In this document: positions 25,917 through 34,352 of the stretch, one piece after another
Layout of the letters: the number at the start of each line of letters is the position of its first letter
Position numbering within the stretch: position 1 is the first letter of the stretch
Made by a program: the position numbers and the translations under genes
Source: Brevibacterium casei CIP 102111
GTDB taxonomy: Bacteria; Actinomycetota; Actinomycetes; Actinomycetales; Brevibacteriaceae
DNA length: 64,000 nucleotides
NCBI RefSeq assembly: GCF_900169275.1
Contig: NZ_FXZC01000003.1
Location: 124,001-188,000 of the forward strand
Direction of reading: 5' to 3'
The notes under the pieces: model-generated
What the model was told of the DNA's origin: nothing
What the model saw: the letters and a program-made list of their open reading frames with translations, nothing else
Databases searched by the model: none

Positions 25917-26605
25917 GGCTTGAGCGCGTGGTGGACCGCGACGATGCCGCCGGAGAGGTTCCGGTACTTCACCTGGTCGAATCCGGCGTCCCGGATCTGG
26001 ACGGCGAACGCGTCCTGGTCGGGCCATGCGCGGATCGACTCGGCGAGGTAGACGTAGGCCTCGGGGTTCGAGGACACGGCGGTCGCGACGGCGGGCAGGG
26101 CCCGCATGAGGTACTCCTTGTACACAACGCTGAAGGGCGCAAACGTCGGCGTCGAGAACTCGCAGACGACGAGGCGGCCCCCGGGCTTGAGGACCCGGCG
26201 CATCTCGTCAAGGGCACGGTCGACGTCGTGGACGTTGCGGATGCCGAAGGAGATCGTCACGACGTCGAAGGTCTCGTCGTCGAAGGGCAGATCGAGGGCG
26301 TCGGCATAGACGAAGTCGATCTTCGGGTGCCGGCGGCGGCCCTCGGCGAGCATGCCCTCGGAGATGTCACCGGCGACCACCTCGGCGCCGTGATGGGTGA
26401 ACGCCATCGACGACGTGCCGGTGCCCGCGGCGAGGTCGAGGACCTTCTCCCCGGGGCCGGCGGCCACGGCATAGGCGACGGTGCGACGCCAGGACCGTGC
26501 CTGCCCGAGGGAGAGGATGTCGTTGGTGAGGTCGTATCGGGAAGCGACATCGTCGAACATCGAGGCGACGTCAGCAGGCTGCTTGTCCAGCTGGGCACGG
26601 TTCAT
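25913..26605 (-). CDS. menG: demethylmenaquinone methyltransferase
   Basis: A 230-residue UbiE/MenG-family methyltransferase that adds the final methyl group to demethylmenaquinone using SAM. It has [20 protein letters not shown], the SAM-binding [35 protein letters not shown] and the conserved [18 protein letters not shown] segment. It heads the menG-reductase-prenyl synthase operon. GACAAT lies 6 nt before the ATG, a weaker leaderless candidate, and no clear ribosome binding site is seen. It is divergent from menF across 149 nt. Confidence 0.93.
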   Translation of the reverse strand: MNRAQLDKQPADVASMFDDVASRYDLTNDILSLGQARSWRRTVAYAVAAGPGEKVLDLAAGTGTSSMAFTHHGAEVVAGDISEGMLAEGRRRHPKIDFVYADALDLPFDDETFDVVTISFGIRNVHDVDRALDEMRRVLKPGGRLVVCEFSTPTFAPFSVVYKEYLMRALPAVATAVSSNPEAYVYLAESIRAWPDQDAFAVQIRDAGFDQVKYRNLSGGIVAVHHALKP

Positions 26606-26754
26606 GGCCTCATTGTCTCAACACGATGCGGCTGCGGGCGAATCCGCGGTCACACTCGGCCGTGTGCGACTCGACACAGCCGACGACGGGGCCGGCGGAC
26701 AGGGCGGGGACCCCCAGGTTTCCCTGACGATTCCTCGGTTAGAGTGAGCGTGCC

Positions 26755-28119
26755 ATGACTACGACGCTCTCCTCCTCCGACATCACCGCGGACACCCCTC
26801 GGCTCACCGTCCGCTCCCGCTTCGTCGACGACGTCGACCCCGGTCCCGGGTTCCCCTTCGAATCCGGCCTGCCCACGACCGTCGAGCAGACCCTGGCGCT
26901 GCTGCCCACCTCGGCGTTCTCCTGCTGGGTCCGCGACACCTCGGGTCTCATCGGATTCGGTCGGACCCTGCGCATCCGCGCCCGCGGTCGGAACCGGTTC
27001 ACCGAGCTCTCCGAGGCATGGAAGGCGATCACCGCGGTCGCCGTCATCGAAGACGAGGTCGACCACCTCGGGTCGGGGCTGATGTGCTTCGCGACCGTGA
27101 CCTACTCCCAGGACTCCGAGGTCGACTCCCTCCTCCACATCCCCGAATTCGTCCTCGGCCGCCGAGGCGGTCGCGTGTGGATGACGACGATCGCCGCAGA
27201 GGGCGCGACCCCGGTTCCCCCGGTGCTCAGGGAGGAGGCGCTGCGCCCGGTCACCTCGGCGAGCGAGTCCCCCGGCGACCTCGACGAGGAGACGTGGGCG
27301 GACCTTGTGGCCACCGTCTCGGCGATGCTCACCCCCGTCGGCTCCCCCACCGAGGTGGATCCCGCCTCCGATGATGCGACGCTGCGCAAGGTCGTCCTCG
27401 CCCGCGACGAGGTCGTCACCACCGATGAGGAGATCGACGTCCGGTCGGTCCTCGGCGCGCTCAACCGCAGCTACCCGAGCTGTTGGACCTTCGACATCGC
27501 GGGCCTCATCGGTGCGACCCCCGAACTGCTCATCGGCGTCGAGCACGGGCGGGTGACCTCACGCGTGCTCGCGGGCACGTACCGGGTCGAGGAGGATCCG
27601 ACCGCGGAGATGGCTGAGGCCCGCAAGCTGCTCAGCGCGCACAAAGACAGCACCGAGCACGCGTTCGCGATCGCCTCCCTCCAGCGCAGCCTCGGGTCTG
27701 TGGCCGCCGACGTCTCCGTCGACGACCGCCCCCACCTCCTGCCCTTGGCCAACGTCATCCACTCCGCCTCCGACGCGACCGGCCACCTGCCCGAGGACTC
27801 CGGCCTCAACGCCCTCGACGTCGCCGCCGCCGTCCACCCGACGGCCGCGGTCGGCGGGTACCCGCAGGCGAGCGCCGTGGCCCTCGTCGACGAGCTCGAA
27901 CCCCTCGATCGGGGCCGCTACTCGGGTCCCGTGGGCTGGATGGACGACCGCGGCAACGGTCAGTTCGGCATCGCGTTGCGCTGCGGTCAGCTCGAGGACC
28001 GCAACCGGATCCGCCTCTACGCCGGTGCAGGGATCATGCCCGATTCCGATCCAGCCGCCGAGGTGGCCGAGACCGAGGCGAAGTTCGCCCCGATGCGCCG
28101 GGCGCTCGGTCTCATCTGA
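26755..28119 (+). CDS. menF: isochorismate synthase
   Basis: A 454-residue chorismate-using enzyme making isochorismate, the first committed step of menaquinone synthesis. The C-terminal catalytic half has SRVLAGTYRVEEDPTAEMAE, LSAHKDSTEHAFAI, NALDVAAAVHPTAAVGGYP, and RGRYSGPVGWMDDRGNGQFG with a closing YAGAGIMPDSDPAAE. The N-terminal half is more variable. TAGAGT lies 9 nt before the ATG, so the 5-prime leader is very short. Its last 8 nt overlap the convergent menD gene. Confidence 0.93.
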   Translation: MTTTLSSSDITADTPRLTVRSRFVDDVDPGPGFPFESGLPTTVEQTLALLPTSAFSCWVRDTSGLIGFGRTLRIRARGRNRFTELSEAWKAITAVAVIEDEVDHLGSGLMCFATVTYSQDSEVDSLLHIPEFVLGRRGGRVWMTTIAAEGATPVPPVLREEALRPVTSASESPGDLDEETWADLVATVSAMLTPVGSPTEVDPASDDATLRKVVLARDEVVTTDEEIDVRSVLGALNRSYPSCWTFDIAGLIGATPELLIGVEHGRVTSRVLAGTYRVEEDPTAEMAEARKLLSAHKDSTEHAFAIASLQRSLGSVAADVSVDDRPHLLPLANVIHSASDATGHLPEDSGLNALDVAAAVHPTAAVGGYPQASAVALVDELEPLDRGRYSGPVGWMDDRGNGQFGIALRCGQLEDRNRIRLYAGAGIMPDSDPAAEVAETEAKFAPMRRALGLI

Positions 28120-29758
28120 GGCGGACTTCGATGATGCGCCTGGCCTTCGCGCCGGCGCTGCGCGCACCGGAGAAGGCCTCCTCGAAAGCGCTGAGGTCGC
28201 TCACCTGACTGTGCTCCCACCCGTAGGCGTTCGCGAGCTCGCCGAAGACCCGGCCGTGGGGCACAGTGAAATACCGTTCCAGGTAGGGGGCGACATGCGG
28301 CTGGGAATGCTCGAGTCCGGAGAAGATCGCGCCGCCGTCGTCGTTGAGGACGACGATCGTCACCGCACCGGTGTCCTCGGCAGTCGGCGTGAGGAGACCG
28401 CCGACATCGTGGAGCATCGCGACGTCCCCGATGAGGAGGACGACGGGCTCCCCGAGTCCGAGGGAGAGCCCGGTCGTGGTCGAGACGAGACCGTCGATGC
28501 CGGCGAGACCCCTGGAGGCGTGGATGCGGGCGCGGACATCGACGGCCTCGCTGAGATAGCGGATGGTGTTCGAGCTCGCGGCGAAGAGGGTGATGTCCTG
28601 GGCGGCGAGGTGTTCGGTGATCGCTCGTGCCGGCTGAGCTGAGCGGTCCTCCCGGGAGGCCGCGACGGCGGCGTTGCCCGCCTCGACCCAGTCGCGCGCC
28701 CACGTTGCGCCGTCGTCCGAACCCTCGCCGGTGACGGTGAGGTCATGGTCATCGATGTCGTCGGGGACGCGCTGCACCGTCACCGAGGTGTCGGCGAGCA
28801 GCGCTGCCACGGGCCGCGTCAGGGTCGGTTTGCCGTGGACGATGACCGTGCGGATCGCGCCCGCCAGGTCCGTCCGTTCGCTGAGCACCCGAGCATGGGC
28901 GGGGACGAAGGTGGTCGCGTCGTGGCCTCCGAACGCGAGCGGACTCGAGGGTTCGGCGAGCACCGGCAGCGATCGCTCCTCGGCGAGCGCCCGCAGCGTA
29001 TCGGCCGGGTGACCGCCGGCGTCACCGGCGACGATGACTGTGCCCTCGGTGAGGGTGACGTGCGCTCTCGGGCGCCGGACCGGCGAGCCCGCCGACGGCT
29101 TCCCCGGCGAGACGACGTCTGAGCGTGTGCCGGGTGAGGACTCCCCTGCGATCTCGGAGGTCCACGCCTCGAGTTCGTCGGCGGTGGGCACGAGCGGGGT
29201 GTCGAACTGGACGTTGAGCTGGACGGCACCCGGCAGGGACGGTGTGGACCCACCCTCTGCGGTGCCCATCGATCGGGCGACCGCCTCGGCGACGGCATCC
29301 ACCACATCAGCGGTGGTGACCGCGTCACCGGCGGGGACGTCGAACCGGGCGCGGACGTCGCTGAGGACGTGGGCCTGATCGTCGATCGTCTGATTCGCCC
29401 CGGTCCCCCGCAGACGGGCGGGACGGTCGGCGGTGAGGGCGATGAGCGGAAGGTGACCGTACGAGGCCTCGAGCACCGCCGGGTGGAGGTTCGCGACTGC
29501 CGACCCCGAGGTCGTCACCAGCGCGACCGGGGACCCGGCACCGCGCACCCGCAGGCCCCGGGCCAGCCCGAGGGCGAGGAACCCGGCATCACGCTCATCG
29601 AGGCGGATGTGCGTGCGGATCACCCCCGCCTCGGCGAGGGGGGCGAGCGCGTAGACGAGGGGCGCCGACCGTGATCCGGGCGCGAGGACGACCTCCCTGA
29701 CTCCGGAGGCGACCAGACTGCGGGCGATCTGCTGCGCCACTGCGGAAGAATTCGACAT
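28112..29758 (-). CDS. menD: SEPHCHC synthase
   Basis: A 548-residue ThDP enzyme that adds a decarboxylated 2-oxoglutarate unit to isochorismate. The N-terminal domain shows VREVVLAPGSRSAPLVYAL and RLDERDAGFLALGLARG; the ThDP/metal motif is IGDVAMLHDVGGLL followed by VLNDDGGAIFSGLEHSQ. The frame opens 18 nt further upstream, but the ATG used here gives the usual MSNSSAVAQ start. GAATAT 6 nt upstream is a weak leaderless -10 candidate. It converges on menF with an 8-nt overlap and is divergent from the esterase gene. Confidence 0.94.
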   Translation of the reverse strand: MSNSSAVAQQIARSLVASGVREVVLAPGSRSAPLVYALAPLAEAGVIRTHIRLDERDAGFLALGLARGLRVRGAGSPVALVTTSGSAVANLHPAVLEASYGHLPLIALTADRPARLRGTGANQTIDDQAHVLSDVRARFDVPAGDAVTTADVVDAVAEAVARSMGTAEGGSTPSLPGAVQLNVQFDTPLVPTADELEAWTSEIAGESSPGTRSDVVSPGKPSAGSPVRRPRAHVTLTEGTVIVAGDAGGHPADTLRALAEERSLPVLAEPSSPLAFGGHDATTFVPAHARVLSERTDLAGAIRTVIVHGKPTLTRPVAALLADTSVTVQRVPDDIDDHDLTVTGEGSDDGATWARDWVEAGNAAVAASREDRSAQPARAITEHLAAQDITLFAASSNTIRYLSEAVDVRARIHASRGLAGIDGLVSTTTGLSLGLGEPVVLLIGDVAMLHDVGGLLTPTAEDTGAVTIVVLNDDGGAIFSGLEHSQPHVAPYLERYFTVPHGRVFGELANAYGWEHSQVSDLSAFEEAFSGARSAGAKARRIIEVRLR

Positions 29759-29805
29759 CACCCGATATTCAACCACTAGCCCACCTGAGGTTCACATTGG
29801 CCCGC

Positions 29806-29811
29806 TACGCT
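29806..29811 (+). promoter_or_regulatory. -10 box of a leaderless promoter (esterase)
   Basis: TACGCT lies exactly 6 nt before the ATG at 29818. Confidence 0.45.
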
Positions 29812-29817
29812 CGACCT

Positions 29818-31353
29818 ATGCGCCGATCGATCCTCATCGCGGTTGGAGCACGCGCCGTCCGATCCCTCACGGCAGCCCGCTCGTACCGCGGCCGCTTCCC
29901 CGCCCGTGACCAGAACAGCGCATTCCTCGGCCCCGAACCGCGGGGCAAGGACGCACGCAAGTGGCATATCCGCGACAAACGCAAGCTCTCGCCGAGGCTG
30001 AGGGAGTTCTTCCTCTACTCCCCCGCCCTCGGCCGCACCGTCGGGGTCCGCGTCCTCCTGCCCGGGATCCCCGCCGAGGTCAGCCCCGTCATCCACCTCT
30101 TCCACGGCGGCGGGGACGACTTCCGGTCGTGGACGGACTTCGGGGGCGCCGAAGAGCTCACCGCCGACTCCCCCTACCTCGTCGTCATGCCCGACGGGGG
30201 CGCCGGGACGTATTCGCGGGTCGCGGTCGGCAGCGAGGTCCACGACTGGCCGACCTTCCACACCAAGGAGATCCCCGAGTTCCTCGCCAAGACCTATTCG
30301 GTCGAGACCGACCGACACTCCCAGCTGCTCGCGGGGCTGTCGATGGGCGGGTACGGGGCGATGAAGTACGCGGCCTGGCATCCCGACCGCTACGGCGCGG
30401 CAGCGGCCTTCTCCTCCCCGCTCGACCCACTCTCCGCGGTTCCCGCCTTCGACATCATCGCGATGCGCGAGGGCGCCCGGTCGATGACGCTCTTCGGCGA
30501 CCGGGAGGCCGACCGCAGCGAATGGATCGCGAACTCGCCGTACGGTCTCGCCGAGAACCTCCGCGACATCGACCTGTGGTTCTCCGCAGGCTCCGGCAGC
30601 CTCGAGGAGTCGAAGGACCGCGACCTCCTCGAGACCATGGTCAACCAGCAGGGCGAACGGTTCTCCGCCCGGCTCAACGCGCTCGGGATCCGCCACTCGT
30701 GGTTCCCGCGGACGACGGGCCTGCACAACTGGACGAGCTGGCAGCGGGAGCTCGGGGCGTGGCTGACGACGCTCGAGAGGCACCGCAACTACGAGAGCTC
30801 GCGACCGTCCCGGCGCCGGGAGGACTCCCGCATCGCCGACGGCGGCGAATTCTCCTACCTCACCGGTCACGCGCTCTTCGACATCCACGGCTGGCGGGTC
30901 GAGATCTCCCGGCGGCGAGCGCAGATCATCCGCTTCGGGTCCGTGAGCGCCGCCGGCTTCTCCCTCACCGGGACCGGAAGCTTCCGCGTGCGCACCCCCG
31001 GCCTGTTCCAGCCGGGCGGGAAGTACGACATCACCGTGACCGGTCCCACCGGGGTCAACGAGTACCCCCAGCGGGCCGACAAGAAGGGGCGGCTGACGTT
31101 CACCGGGCGGCTCGCCGCAGCCATGCACGACCCCATCATCCCTGGTCGGCGCACACAGCACTTCACGACGCTCGGTCAGGGGGAGGTGACGACCGTGCGC
31201 ATCGCCTCCGCGGAGGAACCGGAGACGCCGATCCGAGAGGAGCACGACCACACGACAGGGCACCCTGCAGAGGGTGTGTCGGATGTGCACGACGATGTGC
31301 CCGAATCGGCACACCCGCGCGGAACGGACCCATCAGCACTCGATTACAGTTGA
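29818..31353 (+). CDS. esterase D/antigen 85-fold serine hydrolase with C-terminal extension
   Basis: A 511-residue protein. Residues about 60-310 form an esterase-D/Ag85-type alpha/beta hydrolase: LFHGGGDDFRSWTDFGGAEE, the nucleophile elbow LLAGLSMGGYGAMKYA and an HNWTSWQREL late segment that could supply the histidine. Residues about 345-460 are a beta-rich region of unknown type (HGWRVEISRRRAQIIRFG, GLFQPGGKYDITVTGPTG), and the tail is acidic and His-rich. There is no clear cleavable signal peptide. It sits between menD and menC but resembles cell-envelope acyl esterases more than MenH. The ATG at 29818 is chosen for its -10 spacing. Confidence 0.75.
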   Translation: MRRSILIAVGARAVRSLTAARSYRGRFPARDQNSAFLGPEPRGKDARKWHIRDKRKLSPRLREFFLYSPALGRTVGVRVLLPGIPAEVSPVIHLFHGGGDDFRSWTDFGGAEELTADSPYLVVMPDGGAGTYSRVAVGSEVHDWPTFHTKEIPEFLAKTYSVETDRHSQLLAGLSMGGYGAMKYAAWHPDRYGAAAAFSSPLDPLSAVPAFDIIAMREGARSMTLFGDREADRSEWIANSPYGLAENLRDIDLWFSAGSGSLEESKDRDLLETMVNQQGERFSARLNALGIRHSWFPRTTGLHNWTSWQRELGAWLTTLERHRNYESSRPSRRREDSRIADGGEFSYLTGHALFDIHGWRVEISRRRAQIIRFGSVSAAGFSLTGTGSFRVRTPGLFQPGGKYDITVTGPTGVNEYPQRADKKGRLTFTGRLAAAMHDPIIPGRRTQHFTTLGQGEVTTVRIASAEEPETPIREEHDHTTGHPAEGVSDVHDDVPESAHPRGTDPSALDYS

Positions 31354-31470
31354 TCCCAGCCGCCACCCAGCGGACTACCAGGCACCCGCCTGAAAGCCGG
31401 GCGTGACGCCCCGCCGCTCCCCCGCTCCAGCCGCACCTGACGGCTGTACCCAGACTCGAGAGGTCGACCA

Positions 31471-32184
31471 ATGAAACGCCTTCTGCCCGCCATCACCCTC
31501 ACCGCCGTCCTCGCCCTGGCCGGCTGCACCAGCGGCGGCTCCTCGGACTCCGCCGACTCCGGCCAGGACTCCGGCTCGCAGCCTGCGGCCGAGGAGACCC
31601 AAGCCGCGAAGCAGCTCGACGAGGCAGCCCTGACGAACATCATCGAGACCACCGATTTCGACGGCAAGACCTTCAAGCCGATGGACGCCTCCGCCGTCTC
31701 CAGCGGCGAGGCCGCGAAGGCCCTCGAACAGGCCGAATTCGAGCCCGCCGAGTGCAAGGACCTCGCCATGGCCGGCCTCAACGCCGCGCAGGCGAGTGCG
31801 GGGACCACCGTCGTCGGCGTCGCCTCCGACAACACGATGAGCGTCGGCCTCTCGAGCTTCCCCGACGAGAAGGCCACGTCCGACCAGTTCTCGACCTCGA
31901 GCAAGATGGCCGAGACCTGCGGGGATGTGACGATGACGATGCAGGGCATGGAGATGCAGATGACCTCGGAGACCTTTGACGCGAAGGTCGCCGGAGCCGA
32001 TGAGGCCGTGGGCACCCGCACCTCGATGGAGACCGGCGGAGCCCCGGCGATGTCGACGCAGAGCGTCGTCGCCCGTGTCGGCAACACGGTCGTCACCGCC
32101 GCCAACCTCTCCCCGCAGGGCGACGAGCAGGACGCGGTCAAGGTCGCCGAGGCCGCCGTCGAGGCCGTCAAGAACGCCGGCTGA
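31471..32184 (+). CDS. predicted lipoprotein of unknown function
   Basis: A 237-residue exported lipoprotein: basic start MKRLLPAITL, hydrophobic core and lipobox LALAGC with the lipid-modified Cys at about residue 19. A Ser/Gly/Asp-rich linker of about 30 residues follows. The soluble domain contains two cysteines (PAECKDL and AETCGDV) that could form a disulfide, plus methionine-rich MTMQGMEMQM. The pattern resembles actinobacterial sensor-like lipoprotein domains, but no family is claimed. GAGAGG lies 8 nt before the ATG. It converges on menC with a 9-nt gap. Confidence 0.82.
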   Translation: MKRLLPAITLTAVLALAGCTSGGSSDSADSGQDSGSQPAAEETQAAKQLDEAALTNIIETTDFDGKTFKPMDASAVSSGEAAKALEQAEFEPAECKDLAMAGLNAAQASAGTTVVGVASDNTMSVGLSSFPDEKATSDQFSTSSKMAETCGDVTMTMQGMEMQMTSETFDAKVAGADEAVGTRTSMETGGAPAMSTQSVVARVGNTVVTAANLSPQGDEQDAVKVAEAAVEAVKNAG

Positions 32185-32193
32185 GTTCAGCCC

Positions 32194-33327
32194 TCACTCG
32201 GTGGGCGAGCGCAGGACGTCCCAACACGCCTGAGCCCGCCGCAGCCACCACTCCGATCGCCCCGGACCCGCATCCAGTGCCCTCAGGCGCTGCGGGTCCG
32301 GGGCGATCCGCGTCACGGGGATCCGACCGTCCGTGGGCACGAGGCCATCGGCGACGACATCCTCGGCGAAGAGGCGAGCCGTGCCGAGACCGCACGCGGG
32401 CATCTCACCAAGGACCTCCCTGCTCGCCGCGGTGACCGGCAGGCTCGCGGCCAGCTGCGCACCGGCGGCCAGACCCACGGAGGACTCGAGCGCCGAGGAC
32501 ACGACGGCCGGCAGACCGCTCTCCGCGACGATCCTCCGGGCCGCAGCCACCCCGCCCAGCGGTTGGACCTTGACGATGACGACCTCGGCGGCGCCGAGCT
32601 CGGCCACCCGCAGCGGGTCCTCGGCCTTGCGGATCGACTCGTCGGCGGCCAGGCGCACCGGCAGGCCGCGGGCGGCCAGCTCCTCCCGCAGCCGCGCGAG
32701 GTCCTCGACGCCGGGCACGGGCTGTTCGAAGTACTGGAGACCGAACCCGGCGAAGGCCTCAGAGGCTTCGAGCGCCTCGGTGAGGGTGTACTTCGCATTC
32801 GCGTCGAGGCGGAGATCGACGTCGGGGCGGAGTCGGCGCAGCTCGCGCAGACGGGCGAGGTCCTCGGGCAGGGAGGCGATCCCGTTCTCCGCGACCTTCG
32901 CCTTGACCGTGCCCACCGCACCGAAGCGGGCGAGGATGGACTCGACCTCGGCGACGGGACGGGCGGGAAGGGTCGCGTTGACCGGAACGGACGTGCGGGC
33001 GGTGGGACTGCCGGGTTCGGTCGAGGCCGGAGTCGGGGCCGCCGAGGTGGAACCCGGGCGCGCCTGCCCCGGGAGGCGGCGGTCCTGCCCTGACTCCGGC
33101 GGGAGGAGGCCCGCGAACTCGAGGGCCGCCTGCAGCCACCGGGAGGACTCGAGGGGCCCGTACTCGAGGAACGGGGAGAACTCCGCCCAGCCTGCGGGGC
33201 CTTCGAAGAGCATGACCTCACGCTCGGTGATGCCCCGGAACCGCGTGACCATGGGCAGCCGGAGGACGTGGACGCGGGGCAGGAGGTCGGCGATGGAGGC
33301 GGGGAGATCCCGGGCGGTGGCGGTCAT
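32194..33327 (-). CDS. menC: o-succinylbenzoate synthase
   Basis: A 377-residue enolase-superfamily dehydratase of menaquinone synthesis. Catalytic elements are the KAK motif in TVKAKVAENG, metal ligands in DLRLDANAKYTL, YFEQPVPG and LAADESIRK, and the second Lys in VIVKVQPLGG. An unusual Pro/Ser/Thr-rich insertion of roughly 35 residues (about 75-112) separates the capping domain from the barrel. TAGGGT lies exactly 6 nt before the ATG without a ribosome binding site, so leaderless translation is likely. It is divergent from menB. Confidence 0.92.
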   Translation of the reverse strand: MTATARDLPASIADLLPRVHVLRLPMVTRFRGITEREVMLFEGPAGWAEFSPFLEYGPLESSRWLQAALEFAGLLPPESGQDRRLPGQARPGSTSAAPTPASTEPGSPTARTSVPVNATLPARPVAEVESILARFGAVGTVKAKVAENGIASLPEDLARLRELRRLRPDVDLRLDANAKYTLTEALEASEAFAGFGLQYFEQPVPGVEDLARLREELAARGLPVRLAADESIRKAEDPLRVAELGAAEVVIVKVQPLGGVAAARRIVAESGLPAVVSSALESSVGLAAGAQLAASLPVTAASREVLGEMPACGLGTARLFAEDVVADGLVPTDGRIPVTRIAPDPQRLRALDAGPGRSEWWLRRAQACWDVLRSPTE

Positions 33328-33333
33328 GGGGCC

Positions 33334-33339
33334 ACCCTA
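33334..33339 (-). promoter_or_regulatory. -10 box of a leaderless promoter (menC)
   Basis: TAGGGT on the minus strand lies exactly 6 nt upstream of the menC ATG. Confidence 0.5.
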
Positions 33340-33367
33340 CCCATAGGGTGCGGGACCGCCCCATAGG
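33340..33367. promoter_or_regulatory. direct repeat between menC and menB
   Basis: CCCATAGG occurs at 33340-33347 and 33360-33367, a 20-bp period, immediately upstream of the menC -10 box and covering its -35 region. It could be a tandem regulator site on one DNA face. Confidence 0.3.
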
Positions 33368-33417
33368 ACCCGTGACCGGCATGCACACCCTGACCTCGGC
33401 GCCACCTCGGCGCGCGT

Positions 33418-33423
33418 TAGGCT
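33418..33423 (+). promoter_or_regulatory. -10 box of a leaderless promoter (menB)
   Basis: TAGGCT lies 7 nt before the menB ATG. Confidence 0.45.
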
Positions 33424-33430
33424 GGGGACC

Positions 33431-34348
33431 ATGACCGTCTCCGAGATCTTCGATCCGACCCGCTGGCGCGAGGTCGCAGGCTTCGACTTCACCGACATCA
33501 CCTACCACCGGGCGATCGACGCCGACGGCAATGACATCGGCGCCGTGCGCATCGCCTTCGACCGCCCCGAGGTCCGCAACGCCTTCCGCCCGCACACCGT
33601 CGACGAGCTCTACCGCGCTCTCGACCACGCCCGCCAGACTTCCGACGTCGGGGCGGTGCTGCTCACCGGCAACGGACCGAGTGAGAAGGACGGCGGCTGG
33701 GCGTTCTGCTCCGGCGGCGACCAGCGCATCCGCGGCCGCTCCGGCTACCAGTACGCCTCCGGGGAGACCCGCGAGAGCGTCGACCCGGCACGGGCCGGTC
33801 GCCTCCACATCCTCGAGGTCCAGCGCCTCATCCGCACGATGCCCAAGGTCGTCATCGCCGTCGTCCCCGGATGGGCGGCCGGCGGCGGACACAGCCTCCA
33901 CGTCGTCTGCGATATGACGATCGCCTCGCGGCAGCATGCGAAGTTCAAGCAGACCGACGCCGATGTCGGCTCCTACGACGCCGGCTACGGCTCGGCGTAC
34001 CTGGCGAAGATGGTCGGCCAGAAGAAGGCGCGCGAGATCTTCTTCCTCGGCCGCACGTACTCCGCGCAGGAGATGGCCGACATGGGCGCCGTCAACGAGG
34101 TCGTCGACCACGCCGACCTCGAAGACGCGGCCCTGACGATGGCGCACGAGATCCTCGGCAAGTCCCCGAACGCCCAGCGCATGCTCAAGTTCGCCTTCAA
34201 CCTCGTCGACGACGGGCTCATGGGACAGCAGGTCTTCGCCGGGGAGGCGACCCGACTCGGCTACATGACCGACGAGGCCGTCGAAGGCCGTGACGCATTC
34301 CTCGAGAAGCGCGACCCCGACTGGTCGCCGTACCCCTGGTACTACTGA
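33431..34348 (+). CDS. menB: 1,4-dihydroxy-2-naphthoyl-CoA synthase
   Basis: A 305-residue crotonase-fold enzyme that cyclises o-succinylbenzoyl-CoA. It shows RIAFDRPEVRNAFRPHTVDE, FCSGGDQRIRG, VIAVVPGWAAGGGHSLHVVC, KQTDADVGSYDAGYGSAY and the family C-terminus FLEKRDPDWSPYPWYY. Length and ending match MenB rather than general enoyl-CoA hydratases. TAGGCT 7 nt before the ATG indicates a leaderless mRNA. menE follows 4 nt after its stop, so menB and menE are one unit. Confidence 0.96.
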   Translation: MTVSEIFDPTRWREVAGFDFTDITYHRAIDADGNDIGAVRIAFDRPEVRNAFRPHTVDELYRALDHARQTSDVGAVLLTGNGPSEKDGGWAFCSGGDQRIRGRSGYQYASGETRESVDPARAGRLHILEVQRLIRTMPKVVIAVVPGWAAGGGHSLHVVCDMTIASRQHAKFKQTDADVGSYDAGYGSAYLAKMVGQKKAREIFFLGRTYSAQEMADMGAVNEVVDHADLEDAALTMAHEILGKSPNAQRMLKFAFNLVDDGLMGQQVFAGEATRLGYMTDEAVEGRDAFLEKRDPDWSPYPWYY

Positions 34349-34352
34349 GCCC

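Noticed and set aside
29818..31353. Esterase as the missing MenH
   Set aside because: It lies between menD and menC, but it has an Ag85/esterase-D fold with a large extension, unlike the compact MenH proteins.
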